Positions 1 to 6,256 of a stretch of DNA of 12,259 nt are shown here, one piece after another. Source of the stretch: CAYLOC01 sp964385195. GTDB lineage: Bacteria > Actinomycetota > Actinomycetes > Propionibacteriales > Nocardioidaceae. Every line of letters starts with the position of its first letter. Position 1 is the first letter of the stretch. The DNA lies in NCBI GenBank assembly GCA_964385195.1, contig CAYLOC010000090.1, forward strand, positions 1 through 12,259, written 5' to 3'. A model generated the notes under the pieces. The model was not told where the DNA came from. It worked only from the letters and a program-made list of their open reading frames with translations, and did no database searches. The translations under genes and the position numbers were made by a program.

Positions 1-477
1 ATGAACTGCCTGGCGCTGCAGGACTTCCTGGAGAAGCTGGGGTTCGAGACACGGGTACAGACCGCGATCACCATGGGCCAGATCGCCGAGCCGTACATCC
101 CTCGTCGTGCGGTGCGGCACCTGGAGAAGGGCCGGGTGGTCATCTTCGGTGCCGGCGCGGGCCTGCCGTACTTCTCCACCGATACCGTCGCGGCACAACG
201 TGCCCTGGAGATCAAGGCTGCTGTCGCCCTGGTCGCCAAGAACGGGGTCGACGGCGTCTACACCGCCGACCCCCGGGTCGACCCGGAGGCACGCAAGCTG
301 GACCGGGTCTCCTACCAGGAGGCCATCCAGCGCGGTCTCCAGGTGGTCGACCAGGCGGCCTTCAGCCTGTGCCAGGAGAACAAGCTGCCGATGGTGGTGT
401 TCGGCATGCAAGGTGACGGCAACATCGCCCGTGCTCTGCAGGGTGAGAAGATCGGCACATACGTCGGAGCGGACTAA
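1..477 (+). CDS. pyrH: UMP kinase (uridylate kinase), C-terminal part; 5' end outside window
   Basis: This encodes the last ~158 residues of the bacterial hexameric UMP kinase, which phosphorylates UMP to UDP in the cytoplasm for pyrimidine nucleotide supply. The sequence shows the family's EPYIPRRAVRHLEKGRVVIF strand, the glycine-rich AGAGLPYFSTDT segment (nucleotide-binding loop) followed by AAQRALEI, and the VDGVYTADPR region of the amino acid kinase fold. Family members are about 240-260 residues, so roughly 85-95 N-terminal residues lie upstream. The ATG at base 1 matches an internal conserved Met (MN-LALQD), so it is not the true start. The stop is TAA at 475-477. frr follows after 35 bp on the same strand, the classical pyrH-frr arrangement, so co-transcription is likely. 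Identity is very secure. Confidence 0.97.
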   Translation: MNCLALQDFLEKLGFETRVQTAITMGQIAEPYIPRRAVRHLEKGRVVIFGAGAGLPYFSTDTVAAQRALEIKAAVALVAKNGVDGVYTADPRVDPEARKLDRVSYQEAIQRGLQVVDQAAFSLCQENKLPMVVFGMQGDGNIARALQGEKIGTYVGAD

Positions 478-512
478 CCCAAGGCGACTCGACCCCCAGG
501 AAGGGAGCAGGC

Positions 513-1070
513 GTGATCAACGAGACCTTGCGAGACACCGAGGGCAAGATGAAGAAGGCGATCGAGGTCGCCAAGGAGGACTTCGCCACGATCCGCACCG
601 GGCGTGCGCACCCGTCGATGTTCAACCGGCTCACCGCGGACTACTACGGCACTGCGACACCGATCCAGCAACTCGCGTCGTTCGCCAACCCCGAGCCCCG
701 GACGGTCACGATCAGCCCCTACGACAAGCAGTCGATCGGTGCGATCGAGAAGGCGATCCGGGACTCCGACCTCGGCGTCAACCCCACCAACACCGGTGAC
801 ATGCTGCGGGTGGTGATGCCGGAGCTGAACGAGGAGCGGCGGCAGGAGTACATCAAGGTCGCCCGCTCCAAGGCCGAGGAGGCACGCATCGTCGTACGCA
901 ACCTCCGACGTCAGGCCAAACAGCATCTGGAGCGCGCACAGAAGGACGGCGAGGTGAGCGAGGACGACGTCACCGGGGCGGAGAAGCGGCTCGATGCGCT
1001 GACCAAGAAGTACGTCGACGAGGTCGAAGAGGTCCTGGGGCGCAAGGAAGCCGAGCTGCTCGAGGTCTAG
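513..1070 (+). CDS. frr: Ribosome recycling factor
   Basis: This 185-residue protein has the exact family length. It acts with EF-G to split post-termination ribosomes so that subunits can be reused. Visible hallmarks are the N-terminal helix with ATIRTGRAHPSMF, the beta-domain segment PEPRTVTISPYDKQSIGAIEKAI, the NP-NTGDMLRVVMPELNEERR region and the C-terminal helix with RNLRRQAK, which holds the conserved ribosome-contacting arginines. The GTG start at 513 is supported by a strong purine-rich Shine-Dalgarno stretch (AGGAAGGGAG, 498-507) five bases upstream. It lies between pyrH and cdsA and is probably translated from the same message. Nothing is missing or unusual. Confidence 0.98.
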   Translation: MINETLRDTEGKMKKAIEVAKEDFATIRTGRAHPSMFNRLTADYYGTATPIQQLASFANPEPRTVTISPYDKQSIGAIEKAIRDSDLGVNPTNTGDMLRVVMPELNEERRQEYIKVARSKAEEARIVVRNLRRQAKQHLERAQKDGEVSEDDVTGAEKRLDALTKKYVDEVEEVLGRKEAELLEV

Positions 1071-1102
1071 CGCGAAGTCTGACAGAGCCAGGTCTGACGC
1101 TC

Positions 1103-1948
1103 GTGGATCCTGCTGCATCGAGCCCTGCCGCGAACGGCAGGGCGGGACGGGACCTGCCCGCTGCCATCGCGGTCGGGGTCGTGCTGATCGTCGTGATCGT
1201 GGCCTCGCTCGCGTTCTTCAAAGCCCTGTTCCTCGTCGTCGTCGCTGCGGCGATCGTGGTGGGGCTGTGGGAGCTGGACCACGCGCTGCGGGTCCGCGAC
1301 GTGGCCATGCCGATGCCGCCGCTGTTCGCCGGCGCCCTGGCGATGATCGCGGGCTCCTACTACGGCGGCGCGGATGTGCTCGTGCTGGCCCTGGCCGGCA
1401 CCTGGCTGGCGGTGGTGCTGTGGCGGATGCCGCGTGGGCAGGACGGCTTCGTGCAGGACACCACCGCTGCGGTGTTCTGCAGCGTCTACGTCGGGTTCCT
1501 GGCCGGCTTCGTGGCGCTCCTGCTCGCCGAGGACGACGGGGTGTGGCGGGTGCTCACCTTCATCGCCGTGACGATCGCCTCCGACATCGGTGGGTACGCC
1601 GTGGGGGTCCTCGCCGGACGGCACCCGATGGCGCCGGCGATCAGCCCGAAGAAGTCCTGGGAGGGGTTTGCCGGCTCCACCGCAGCGTGTATGGGGGTCG
1701 GAGTGGCCTGCATCCTGTTGCTGATGCAGGGGCCGTGGTGGGTCGGGGTCGTGCTCGGAGCGGTGGTGGTCGTCGCCGCGACGTTGGGAGACCTCACCGA
1801 GTCGCTGATCAAACGCGACCTGGGGGTGAAGGACATGAGCGATCTGCTGCCCGGCCACGGCGGGCTGATGGACCGGCTCGACTCGCTGCTGGCGACGGTG
1901 CCGGTGGTGTGGGTCGTGCTGCACTTCCTGCTGCCGGCCGCCACCTGA
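1103..1948 (+). CDS. cdsA: Phosphatidate cytidylyltransferase (CDP-diacylglycerol synthase)
   Basis: This 281-residue membrane enzyme converts phosphatidic acid and CTP to CDP-diacylglycerol, the precursor of all phospholipids. Eight or nine hydrophobic helices are visible, starting at about residue 20. The diagnostic C-terminal signature is complete: S234-LIKRDLGVKDMSDLLPGHGG then LMDRLD to D260. The earlier conserved block SDIGGYAVG (D161) followed by SPKKSWEG (181-188) is also present. The GTG at 1103 is the likely start. The Shine-Dalgarno is weak (CCAGG about ten bases upstream), and a 7-bp direct repeat GTCTGAC occurs at 1077-1083 and 1092-1098 in the 32-bp gap after frr. Coupling to frr transcription is likely. 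The gene ends just before a strong hairpin shared with the convergent methyltransferase gene. Confidence 0.96.
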   Translation: MDPAASSPAANGRAGRDLPAAIAVGVVLIVVIVASLAFFKALFLVVVAAAIVVGLWELDHALRVRDVAMPMPPLFAGALAMIAGSYYGGADVLVLALAGTWLAVVLWRMPRGQDGFVQDTTAAVFCSVYVGFLAGFVALLLAEDDGVWRVLTFIAVTIASDIGGYAVGVLAGRHPMAPAISPKKSWEGFAGSTAACMGVGVACILLLMQGPWWVGVVLGAVVVVAATLGDLTESLIKRDLGVKDMSDLLPGHGGLMDRLDSLLATVPVVWVVLHFLLPAAT

Positions 1949-1950
1949 GC

Positions 1951-2002
1951 GATTCGTCCGACCCGGGCCAGGTGGTTTCCACCGGCCCCGGTCGGACGAA
2001 TC
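1951..2002. terminator. Bidirectional hairpin terminator between convergent genes
   Basis: The arms GATTCGTCCGACC (1951-1963) and GGTCGGACGAATC (1990-2002) are perfectly complementary over 13 bp. After one C-C mismatch, the inner bases pair as five (1965-1969 with 1984-1988) and, past a bulged A, five more (GGTGG 1971-1975 with CCACC 1979-1983), closing on a TTT loop. That gives 23 base pairs in 52 bases. It starts two bases after the cdsA stop and overlaps the stop codon of the minus-strand methyltransferase gene (2001-2003). The position suits a terminator for both genes. It has no U-tract, which is common for actinobacterial terminators. Confidence 0.85.
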
Positions 2003-2807
2003 AGCGGGGGCGCTGGCGGAGCGCCTCGTAGAGCAGCACCGCGGCGGTGGCGGACACGTTCAGCGAGTTGACGGTCCCGGCCATCGGCAGCCGCACCCGC
2101 CGCGCGCCGACCCAGACCTCGCTGACACCGGAGTGCTCGGCGCCGACCACGACCGCGGCCCCGCTACTGAGGTCGGCATCGGTGTACGCCGCTTCGCCGT
2201 CCGGGCTTGCGACCACCACTGCGATGCCACGGTCGGCGAGCCAGTCCGCCACCTCCGGAGCCGGCGCCGCCGCGACCGGTACGGCGAACACCGTGCCCTT
2301 GCTGGAGCGGACCAGGTTCGGGTTCCCCCAGTCCGCAACGGGGGAGGCGGCGATGACCGCGTCCACCCCGACCGCCTCCGCAGTGCGCAGCATCGCGCCG
2401 AGGTTCCCCGGCTTCTCCACCGACTCCGCGACGAGCAGGAGCGGGGAGGAAGAGAGCTCCACCTCCGCGAGAGGACGCCCGGGCGTGGGCACGACCGCGA
2501 GCCACCCGTCCGGCGACTCCCGGTAGCAGGCCTTGGCGAACGCCGCCCGGCCCATCGGCTGCACCTCGACGTTCCTGTCCAGCCGCGCACGCCATGCGGC
2601 GACGGCGCGTTCCGCGTCCGGGTCGCTGACCAGGTCGGGGCAGTAGACGAGCAACGACGGCTGCACGCCCGCCGCGACCGCGAGGGACACCTCGGCGTAC
2701 CCCTCCACCACCGTGACACCCTCGGCGTCGCGGCGCCGCCGCTTGCGGAGGCCGGCGATCCACTTCACCCGCGGGTTCGCGGCACTGGTGATGAGCGGGG
2801 ACGACAC
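2001..2807 (-). CDS. TrmH/SpoU-family RNA 2'-O-methyltransferase
   Basis: This 268-residue protein belongs to the SPOUT superfamily and transfers methyl from S-adenosylmethionine to a ribose 2'-OH in rRNA or tRNA. The N-terminal substrate-binding domain has the usual opening (ITSAANPRVKW, then LRKRRRRDAEGVTVVEG). The catalytic trefoil-knot domain carries all three motifs: EKPGNLGAMLRTAEA (motif 1, catalytic Asn and Arg), VVVGAEHSGVSE (motif 2) and LPMAGTVNSLNVSATAAVLLYE (motif 3). I chose GTG at 2807 because family members begin just before ITS-NPRVK, and a -10-like TATCCT ends six bases upstream. An ATG at 2846 would add 13 unconserved residues and overlap rlmN. The exact RNA target (for example 23S rRNA, as in RlmB or TsnR) cannot be told. 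It lies between cdsA and rlmN in opposite orientation. Confidence 0.92.
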   Translation of the reverse strand: MSSPLITSAANPRVKWIAGLRKRRRRDAEGVTVVEGYAEVSLAVAAGVQPSLLVYCPDLVSDPDAERAVAAWRARLDRNVEVQPMGRAAFAKACYRESPDGWLAVVPTPGRPLAEVELSSSPLLLVAESVEKPGNLGAMLRTAEAVGVDAVIAASPVADWGNPNLVRSSKGTVFAVPVAAAPAPEVADWLADRGIAVVVASPDGEAAYTDADLSSGAAVVVGAEHSGVSEVWVGARRVRLPMAGTVNSLNVSATAAVLLYEALRQRPR

Positions 2808-2808
2808 C

Positions 2809-2832
2809 CCGGCAGGATAGACCGGCAGGATA
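2809..2832. repeat. Tandem 11-bp direct repeat in a divergent promoter
   Basis: CCGGCAGGATA occurs at 2809-2819 and again at 2822-2832, with a period of 13 bp. Each copy holds AGGATA, which is TATCCT on the other strand, so the duplication supplies two candidate minus-strand -10 boxes. The second copy runs into TAAACT, the candidate -10 of rlmN on the + strand. The repeat therefore occupies the core of both promoters. Confidence 0.8.
2814..2819 (-). promoter_or_regulatory. -10 box (TATCCT) of a likely leaderless methyltransferase transcript
   Basis: On the minus strand TATCCT fits the actinobacterial TANNNT -10 consensus. Six bases separate it from the GTG at 2807, so the transcript would start at or next to the start codon. 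No Shine-Dalgarno is visible before this GTG. A second TATCCT lies 13 bp further upstream (2827-2832). This is a sequence-based prediction only. Confidence 0.55.
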
Positions 2833-2836
2833 AACT
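2831..2836 (+). promoter_or_regulatory. -10 box (TAAACT) of likely leaderless rlmN transcript
   Basis: TAAACT matches TANNNT and ends eight bases before the rlmN ATG at 2845, so transcription would begin at about the start codon. There is no Shine-Dalgarno sequence before the ATG. The box shares two bases with the upstream minus-strand TATCCT (2827-2832), so the two polymerases could not bind both sites at once. This is a sequence-based prediction only. Confidence 0.55.
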
Positions 2837-2844
2837 GACGTGTC

Positions 2845-3984
2845 ATGCCCGACGCCGCCCCTCCGGTCCTGCCGCTGGTCTTCGACGAGCCGCGGCGGGC
2901 GAAGAAGCCCCCGCGCCACCTTGCTGACCTGACCCTGGCCGAGCGGAAGGCAGCGGTGGAGACCGCCGGGCTCCCCGGATACCGGGCCAGCCAGGTCTCC
3001 CACCACTACTTCGCCCGGCTGACCACGGACCCGGCCACCAACCCCGGGACCATGACGGACCTGCCCGCCGACCTGCGGGAGCCGCTCGCCGCGACGCTGC
3101 TGCCGCAGCTGCTGACCGGCGTACGCACCCTGGAGGCCGACGCGGGCGCCACCCGCAAGACACTGTGGCGGTTGCACGACGGCGCGCTGGTGGAGTCGGT
3201 GCTGATGCGCTACCCCGACCGGGTCACCATGTGCGTCTCGTCGCAGGCGGGCTGCGGGATGGCCTGCCCGTTCTGCGCGACCGGGCAGGGCGGGCTGCAG
3301 CGCAACATGAGCAGCGCCGAGATCGTGGACCAGGTCCTCGCCGGTGCTCGCGCCCTCGCGGCCGGGGAAGTGCCGGGCGGTCCCGGTCGGGTGTCCAACG
3401 TGGTCTTCATGGGCATGGGGGAACCGCTGGCCAACTACAAGGCGGTCATCGGGGCGGTACGCCGGCTGACCGCGCCACCGCCGGAGGGCCTGGGGATGTC
3501 CGCGCGCGGGGTCACCGTCTCCACCGTCGGCCTGGTCCCGCGGATCCGGCAGCTGCGTGAGGAAGGCCTCCCGGTCACGCTGGCGCTGTCGCTGCATGCC
3601 CCGGACGACGAGCTGCGCGACGACCTGGTGCCGATCAACACCCGCTGGAAGGTGCACGAGGCGGTCCAGGCCGCCTGGGAGTACGCCGCAGCCACGAAAC
3701 GACGGGTGTCGATCGAGTACGCGATGATGCGCGACATCAACGACCAGGGCTGGCGGGCGGACCTGCTGGCCGACGTGCTCACCTCCTACGGCGACTGGGG
3801 GTGGGTCCACGTCAACCTGATCCCGCTCAACCCCACGCCCGGCTCGAAGTGGACCGCCTCGCGCCGCGCGGACGAGCAGGAGTTCGTGGCCCGCCTGGTC
3901 GCCCGAGGCATCCCGACCACCGTCCGGGACACCCGCGGCAGGGACATCGACGGCGCCTGCGGCCAGCTCGCGGCCAAGGAGTAG
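2845..3984 (+). CDS. rlmN: Dual-specificity RNA methyltransferase RlmN (23S rRNA A2503 / tRNA A37 C2-methylation)
   Basis: This 379-residue radical-SAM enzyme places a methyl group on C2 of adenine in 23S rRNA (A2503) and, in several bacteria, of tRNA A37. The [4Fe-4S] cluster motif is CGMACPFC (C137-x3-C141-x2-C144), preceded by TMCVSSQAGC with C130. GMGEPLANY (191-199) is the SAM-binding motif, and LSLHAPDDELRDDLVPIN and LIPLNPTPGSKW are further conserved blocks. The methyl-carrying cysteine of the ping-pong mechanism is C372 in DIDGACGQL, equivalent to C355 of the E. coli enzyme. All catalytic residues are present. The ATG at 2845 has no ribosome-binding site but has a -10 box at leaderless distance. 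An N-terminal HLADLTLAERKAAVETAGLP helical domain binds RNA. rlmN commonly follows cdsA in actinobacteria; here a convergent gene sits between them. Confidence 0.97.
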   Translation: MPDAAPPVLPLVFDEPRRAKKPPRHLADLTLAERKAAVETAGLPGYRASQVSHHYFARLTTDPATNPGTMTDLPADLREPLAATLLPQLLTGVRTLEADAGATRKTLWRLHDGALVESVLMRYPDRVTMCVSSQAGCGMACPFCATGQGGLQRNMSSAEIVDQVLAGARALAAGEVPGGPGRVSNVVFMGMGEPLANYKAVIGAVRRLTAPPPEGLGMSARGVTVSTVGLVPRIRQLREEGLPVTLALSLHAPDDELRDDLVPINTRWKVHEAVQAAWEYAAATKRRVSIEYAMMRDINDQGWRADLLADVLTSYGDWGWVHVNLIPLNPTPGSKWTASRRADEQEFVARLVARGIPTTVRDTRGRDIDGACGQLAAKE

Positions 3985-4025
3985 GGCAGAGGGCAGCCTG
4001 TCGCGCCACCTGTTCCCCGGCGTAT

Positions 4026-4045
4026 CAGAGGCGGCGTTCCCTCTG
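4026..4045 (+). terminator. Weak hairpin after rlmN, possible terminator
   Basis: CAGAGG (4026-4031) and CCTCTG (4040-4045) can form a 6-bp stem with an 8-base loop. The same right arm could instead pair over 8 bp with GCAGAGGG at 3986-3993, just after the rlmN stop. A second short hairpin, GGCCC-GCC-GGGCC, lies at 4048-4060. Any of these could end rlmN transcription in the 87-bp gap, but none is strong and no U-tract is present. Confidence 0.3.
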
Positions 4046-4059
4046 CTGGCCCGCCGGGC

Positions 4060-4065
4060 CACAAT
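4060..4065 (+). promoter_or_regulatory. Imperfect -10-like box (CACAAT) before the DCC-GNAT gene
   Basis: CACAAT differs from TANNNT only at the first base and ends six bases before the ATG at 4072, the same spacing as the clearer boxes in this window. No Shine-Dalgarno sequence precedes this ATG, which favours leaderless initiation. The imperfect first base keeps confidence low. Confidence 0.35.
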
Positions 4066-4071
4066 GGGTCC

Positions 4072-5004
4072 ATGGTGGCGGTGTTGCTCTACGACGGGGA
4101 CTGCGGGTTCTGCACGGCCTGCGCCCATGCCGTCCAGCGGTGGGTCCCCAGCGACGCCCACGTCGTGCCGTACCAGCGCGCACCGCTGTCCAGTCTGGGG
4201 GTGCCGGAGGCAGCGGCGGCGGAGTCGGTGCAGTGGGTGGATGAGTCCGCCCGGTACGCCGGCCCGGACGCCCTGGCTGCGTTGCTGCGCTCCAGCAGCC
4301 AAGCCGCCTGGAGACTCACCGGTCGCGCGCTCGGGCTGCCGCCGGTACGGGCCGTGGCATGGCCGGCGTACCGGCTGATCAGCCGCTATCGCGGCCGGCT
4401 GCCGGGGGTCACCCCGGCGTGCGCGCGTCCCGCACTGCCTTCCGGTGCTCCTGCGGGGCCGGCGCCTGCCTCCGGGGTGGACGCCGGCCGGTTACGACCC
4501 CGGCGCCGTCGGGACACCGACATCGGCGGATGTGTCCGGCTGCTCTACAACGCGGCAGGGTCCGACCCCGCAGCGACCGCCCAGCTTCCCGACGACCCCC
4601 CGGCATGGCTCTCACCCGACGGGCTGCTGGGCGCGTGGGTGGTCAAACACGACGCGCACTACGTCGGCCACGTGGCCGCCTCGACCATGGACGGCAACCG
4701 GGCCGAGGCGTTGCGGTGGAGGGAGCTGATCGGTGCCGATGCCGGCGAGCTGGGGCTGGTGTCCCGGCTGCTGCTGCGTCCGGCTGGACGCGCCGACGGT
4801 GTTGCCCGCGGGCTCCTGGAGGAAGCAGTCGGCGCCGTGCGCGACCGCGGCCTGGTGCCGGTCTCGGTGGTACCGGCGTATGACCACGCGGCGCAGGATG
4901 CCTACGCCGCTGCCGGGTGGCGCCTTGCCGGCATCTACCCCGCTACCGGCGCCGACGACCAGGCGAGCCTGTACTACTACCGGCATGTGGGGACGAGCGG
5001 CTGA
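4072..5004 (+). CDS. Fusion protein: thiol-disulfide oxidoreductase-like DCC domain (DUF393) + GNAT acetyltransferase domain
   Basis: This 310-residue protein has two unrelated parts in one frame. Residues 1-119 are a complete DCC/DUF393 domain: LLYDGDCGFC (thioredoxin-like C11-x2-C14) near the start and the family's typical ending RYRGRLPGVTPAC. Residues 119-140 are an Ala/Pro/Gly-rich linker. Residues 140-305 resemble a GNAT N-acyltransferase: an LRPRRRRDTDI opening strand, a WLSPDGLLGAWVV block, VGHVAAS, the acetyl-CoA pyrophosphate loop R240-ADGVA (R-x-x-G-x-A) and a closing A-AGWRLAGIYP. Substrates are unknown. A GTG at 4477 (residue 136) could start a separate GNAT, but it lacks a ribosome-binding site and no stop separates the parts. 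Its 3' end overlaps the convergent LOG-like gene by 62 bp. The DCC domain may reduce or oxidise a partner thiol; that is family inference. Confidence 0.82.
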   Translation: MVAVLLYDGDCGFCTACAHAVQRWVPSDAHVVPYQRAPLSSLGVPEAAAAESVQWVDESARYAGPDALAALLRSSSQAAWRLTGRALGLPPVRAVAWPAYRLISRYRGRLPGVTPACARPALPSGAPAGPAPASGVDAGRLRPRRRRDTDIGGCVRLLYNAAGSDPAATAQLPDDPPAWLSPDGLLGAWVVKHDAHYVGHVAASTMDGNRAEALRWRELIGADAGELGLVSRLLLRPAGRADGVARGLLEEAVGAVRDRGLVPVSVVPAYDHAAQDAYAAAGWRLAGIYPATGADDQASLYYYRHVGTSG

Positions 5005-6222
5005 GCGTGGTCCGGGCGGTGCCGCGCCGGTCGGCGAGTACCGCCGGTACCTCGGTGACGGTGTCGACGAGATGCACGTGCCCCGCCATGGGCCGGTTGT
5101 GCGCAAGTGCTTGCAGCAGCGGCCAGGCCGGGACGTCCTCGGTCCAGTGCCGGATGCCGACCAACACCATCGGCGCCACCGCGCCCTCCTCGGCGTAGTA
5201 GTTCTCGCAGGCGTCCTGGAAGATCTCCTGCACCGTCCCGGCGGCGCCCGGCAGGAACACGATGCCGCCGGTGCAGTGCCGCAGCAGCGTGTCCTCCCGC
5301 AGCGAGTTCTGGAAGTACTTCGCGATCCGCGCGGCGAACGCGTTCGGCGGCTCGTGGCCGTAGAACCAGGTCGGGATCCCCATCGACTCCGTCGTCGCCG
5401 GCCACGCGGCACGGACCTCGAACGCGGCGGCCGCCCAGCGCCCGATGGACGGCTCGTACGTCGGGACGCGCGCCACCATCTTCAGCGCCTGCCGGGTCGT
5501 GTCGGCGTCGTAGCCGGACAGCGACGCACCGAGGTTGGCCGCCTCCATCGCCCCCGGTCCACCGCCGGTCGCGACGTAGAAACCACCAGCGGCGAGGTCG
5601 CGTCCGAGCCGCGCCGCTTGTGCGTACTGGGCATCGTCGCGCGCGAGGGCGTGTCCTCCCATCACGCCGACGGCGTGCCGACCCTGGAGGCTGTCGGCGA
5701 GTGCCTGGTCGATCGCGTGGTCGTGCAGCGCCCGCGCCAACGGGTACACCAGGTCACCGTCGGCCTGCCGCGACCACGCATAGATGCGTGCATCCGGGGT
5801 GTCGTTGTACGACGGCACNNNNNNNNNNNNNNNNNNNNNNNNNNNNNNNNNNNNNNNNNNNNNNNNNNNNNNNNNNNNNNNNNNNNNNNNNNNNNNNNNN
5901 NNNNNNNNNNNNNNNNNNGCTCCTCGGCGTACAGCTCCTCGGGGGTGTACAGCGTGGTGCGGTAGGCGTCGAACGGCAGTTCCGGGATGCTGGGGAACAG
6001 GAGCGCGCCACCGGTACGCAGGTGGACGATCGCCCGCTGCTCCAGCCGACAGCCCAGCAGCAGCGCCCCAGCCGGGCGGAGCCGGAGCAGCGCCTCGGTC
6101 CGTCCGCGCAGGTCCAGGTCCTGCAGTAGCCAGCCGCGCATCCGCAACGCGCCGGCCTGCACGAGCCGGTCGAACTCCCCGACGGAGTCGACCTCGATCG
6201 TGCGGCCGGCGCGCTTCACCAT
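4943..6222 (-). CDS. LOG-like Rossmann-fold nucleotide-binding protein with N-terminal extension; interrupted by assembly gap
   Basis: Two minus-strand pieces flank the N run and read as one gene. The first (6222-5919) encodes about 101 residues (AGRTIEVDSVGEFDRLV, RMRGWLLQDLDLRGR, LFPSIPELPFDAYRTTLYTPEELYAEE), the N-terminal extension of a long actinobacterial LOG subfamily. The second (5818-4943) opens with PSYNDTPDARIYAW and carries VGVMGGHALAR, the GGGPGAMEAAN nucleotide loop and LPGAAGTVQE, a variant of the LOG PGGxGTxxE motif. Classical LOG enzymes hydrolyse cytokinin ribotides or other nucleotide N-glycosidic bonds; this long form has no assigned substrate. The pieces are in different frames across 100 N, so the gap length is nominal. 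The ATG at 6222 has a -10 box seven bases upstream. The last ~25 residues are a low-complexity Ser/Thr/Arg tail overlapping the neighbouring gene. Confidence 0.85.
5819..5918. other. Assembly gap, 100 N
   Basis: Exactly 100 consecutive N bases, the usual placeholder for a gap of unknown size. It falls between LYTPEELYAEE and PSYNDTPDARIYAW of the LOG-like protein. The known flanks total 1180 coding bases, so if the gene is intact the missing length is 2 modulo 3, which 100 is not. Confidence 0.98.
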
Positions 6223-6229
6223 GCGGTGA

Positions 6230-6235
6230 AGGGTA
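6230..6235 (-). promoter_or_regulatory. -10 box (TACCCT) of likely leaderless LOG-like transcript
   Basis: Minus-strand TACCCT fits TANNNT and ends seven bases before the ATG at 6222. It sits in the 34-bp gap after the VOC gene stop, and no Shine-Dalgarno sequence is present. This suggests that the LOG-like gene has its own promoter although it follows the VOC gene on the same strand. Confidence 0.5.
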
Positions 6236-6256
6236 GTCGCGTCGTCGACGCGGCTC

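Noticed and set aside
1..3. ATG at base 1 as the start of pyrH
   Set aside because: It aligns with an internal methionine of UMP kinases; the N-terminal nucleotide-binding segment is missing, so the gene begins before the window.
2001..2846. ATG at 2846 as start of the TrmH-family gene
   Set aside because: It would add 13 unconserved residues, cross its own likely promoter and overlap the rlmN start; GTG at 2807 fits family N-termini and the -10 spacing.
2164..4302. Very long minus-strand open frame (712 codons) across the TrmH-family gene, rlmN and the DCC-GNAT start
   Set aside because: It is antisense or out of frame to three well-identified genes, its product is Arg/Gly/Pro/His-rich without any domain, and long spurious frames are expected at this GC content.
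4477..5004. Separate GNAT gene starting at GTG 4477
   Set aside because: There is no ribosome-binding site or -10 box before it and no stop codon separates it from the DCC domain; kept only as an alternative.
5662..6222. Open frame reading through the N run into a different frame of the LOG-like gene
   Set aside because: The continuation after the gap is out of frame with the real protein; it is an artefact of the 100-N placeholder.
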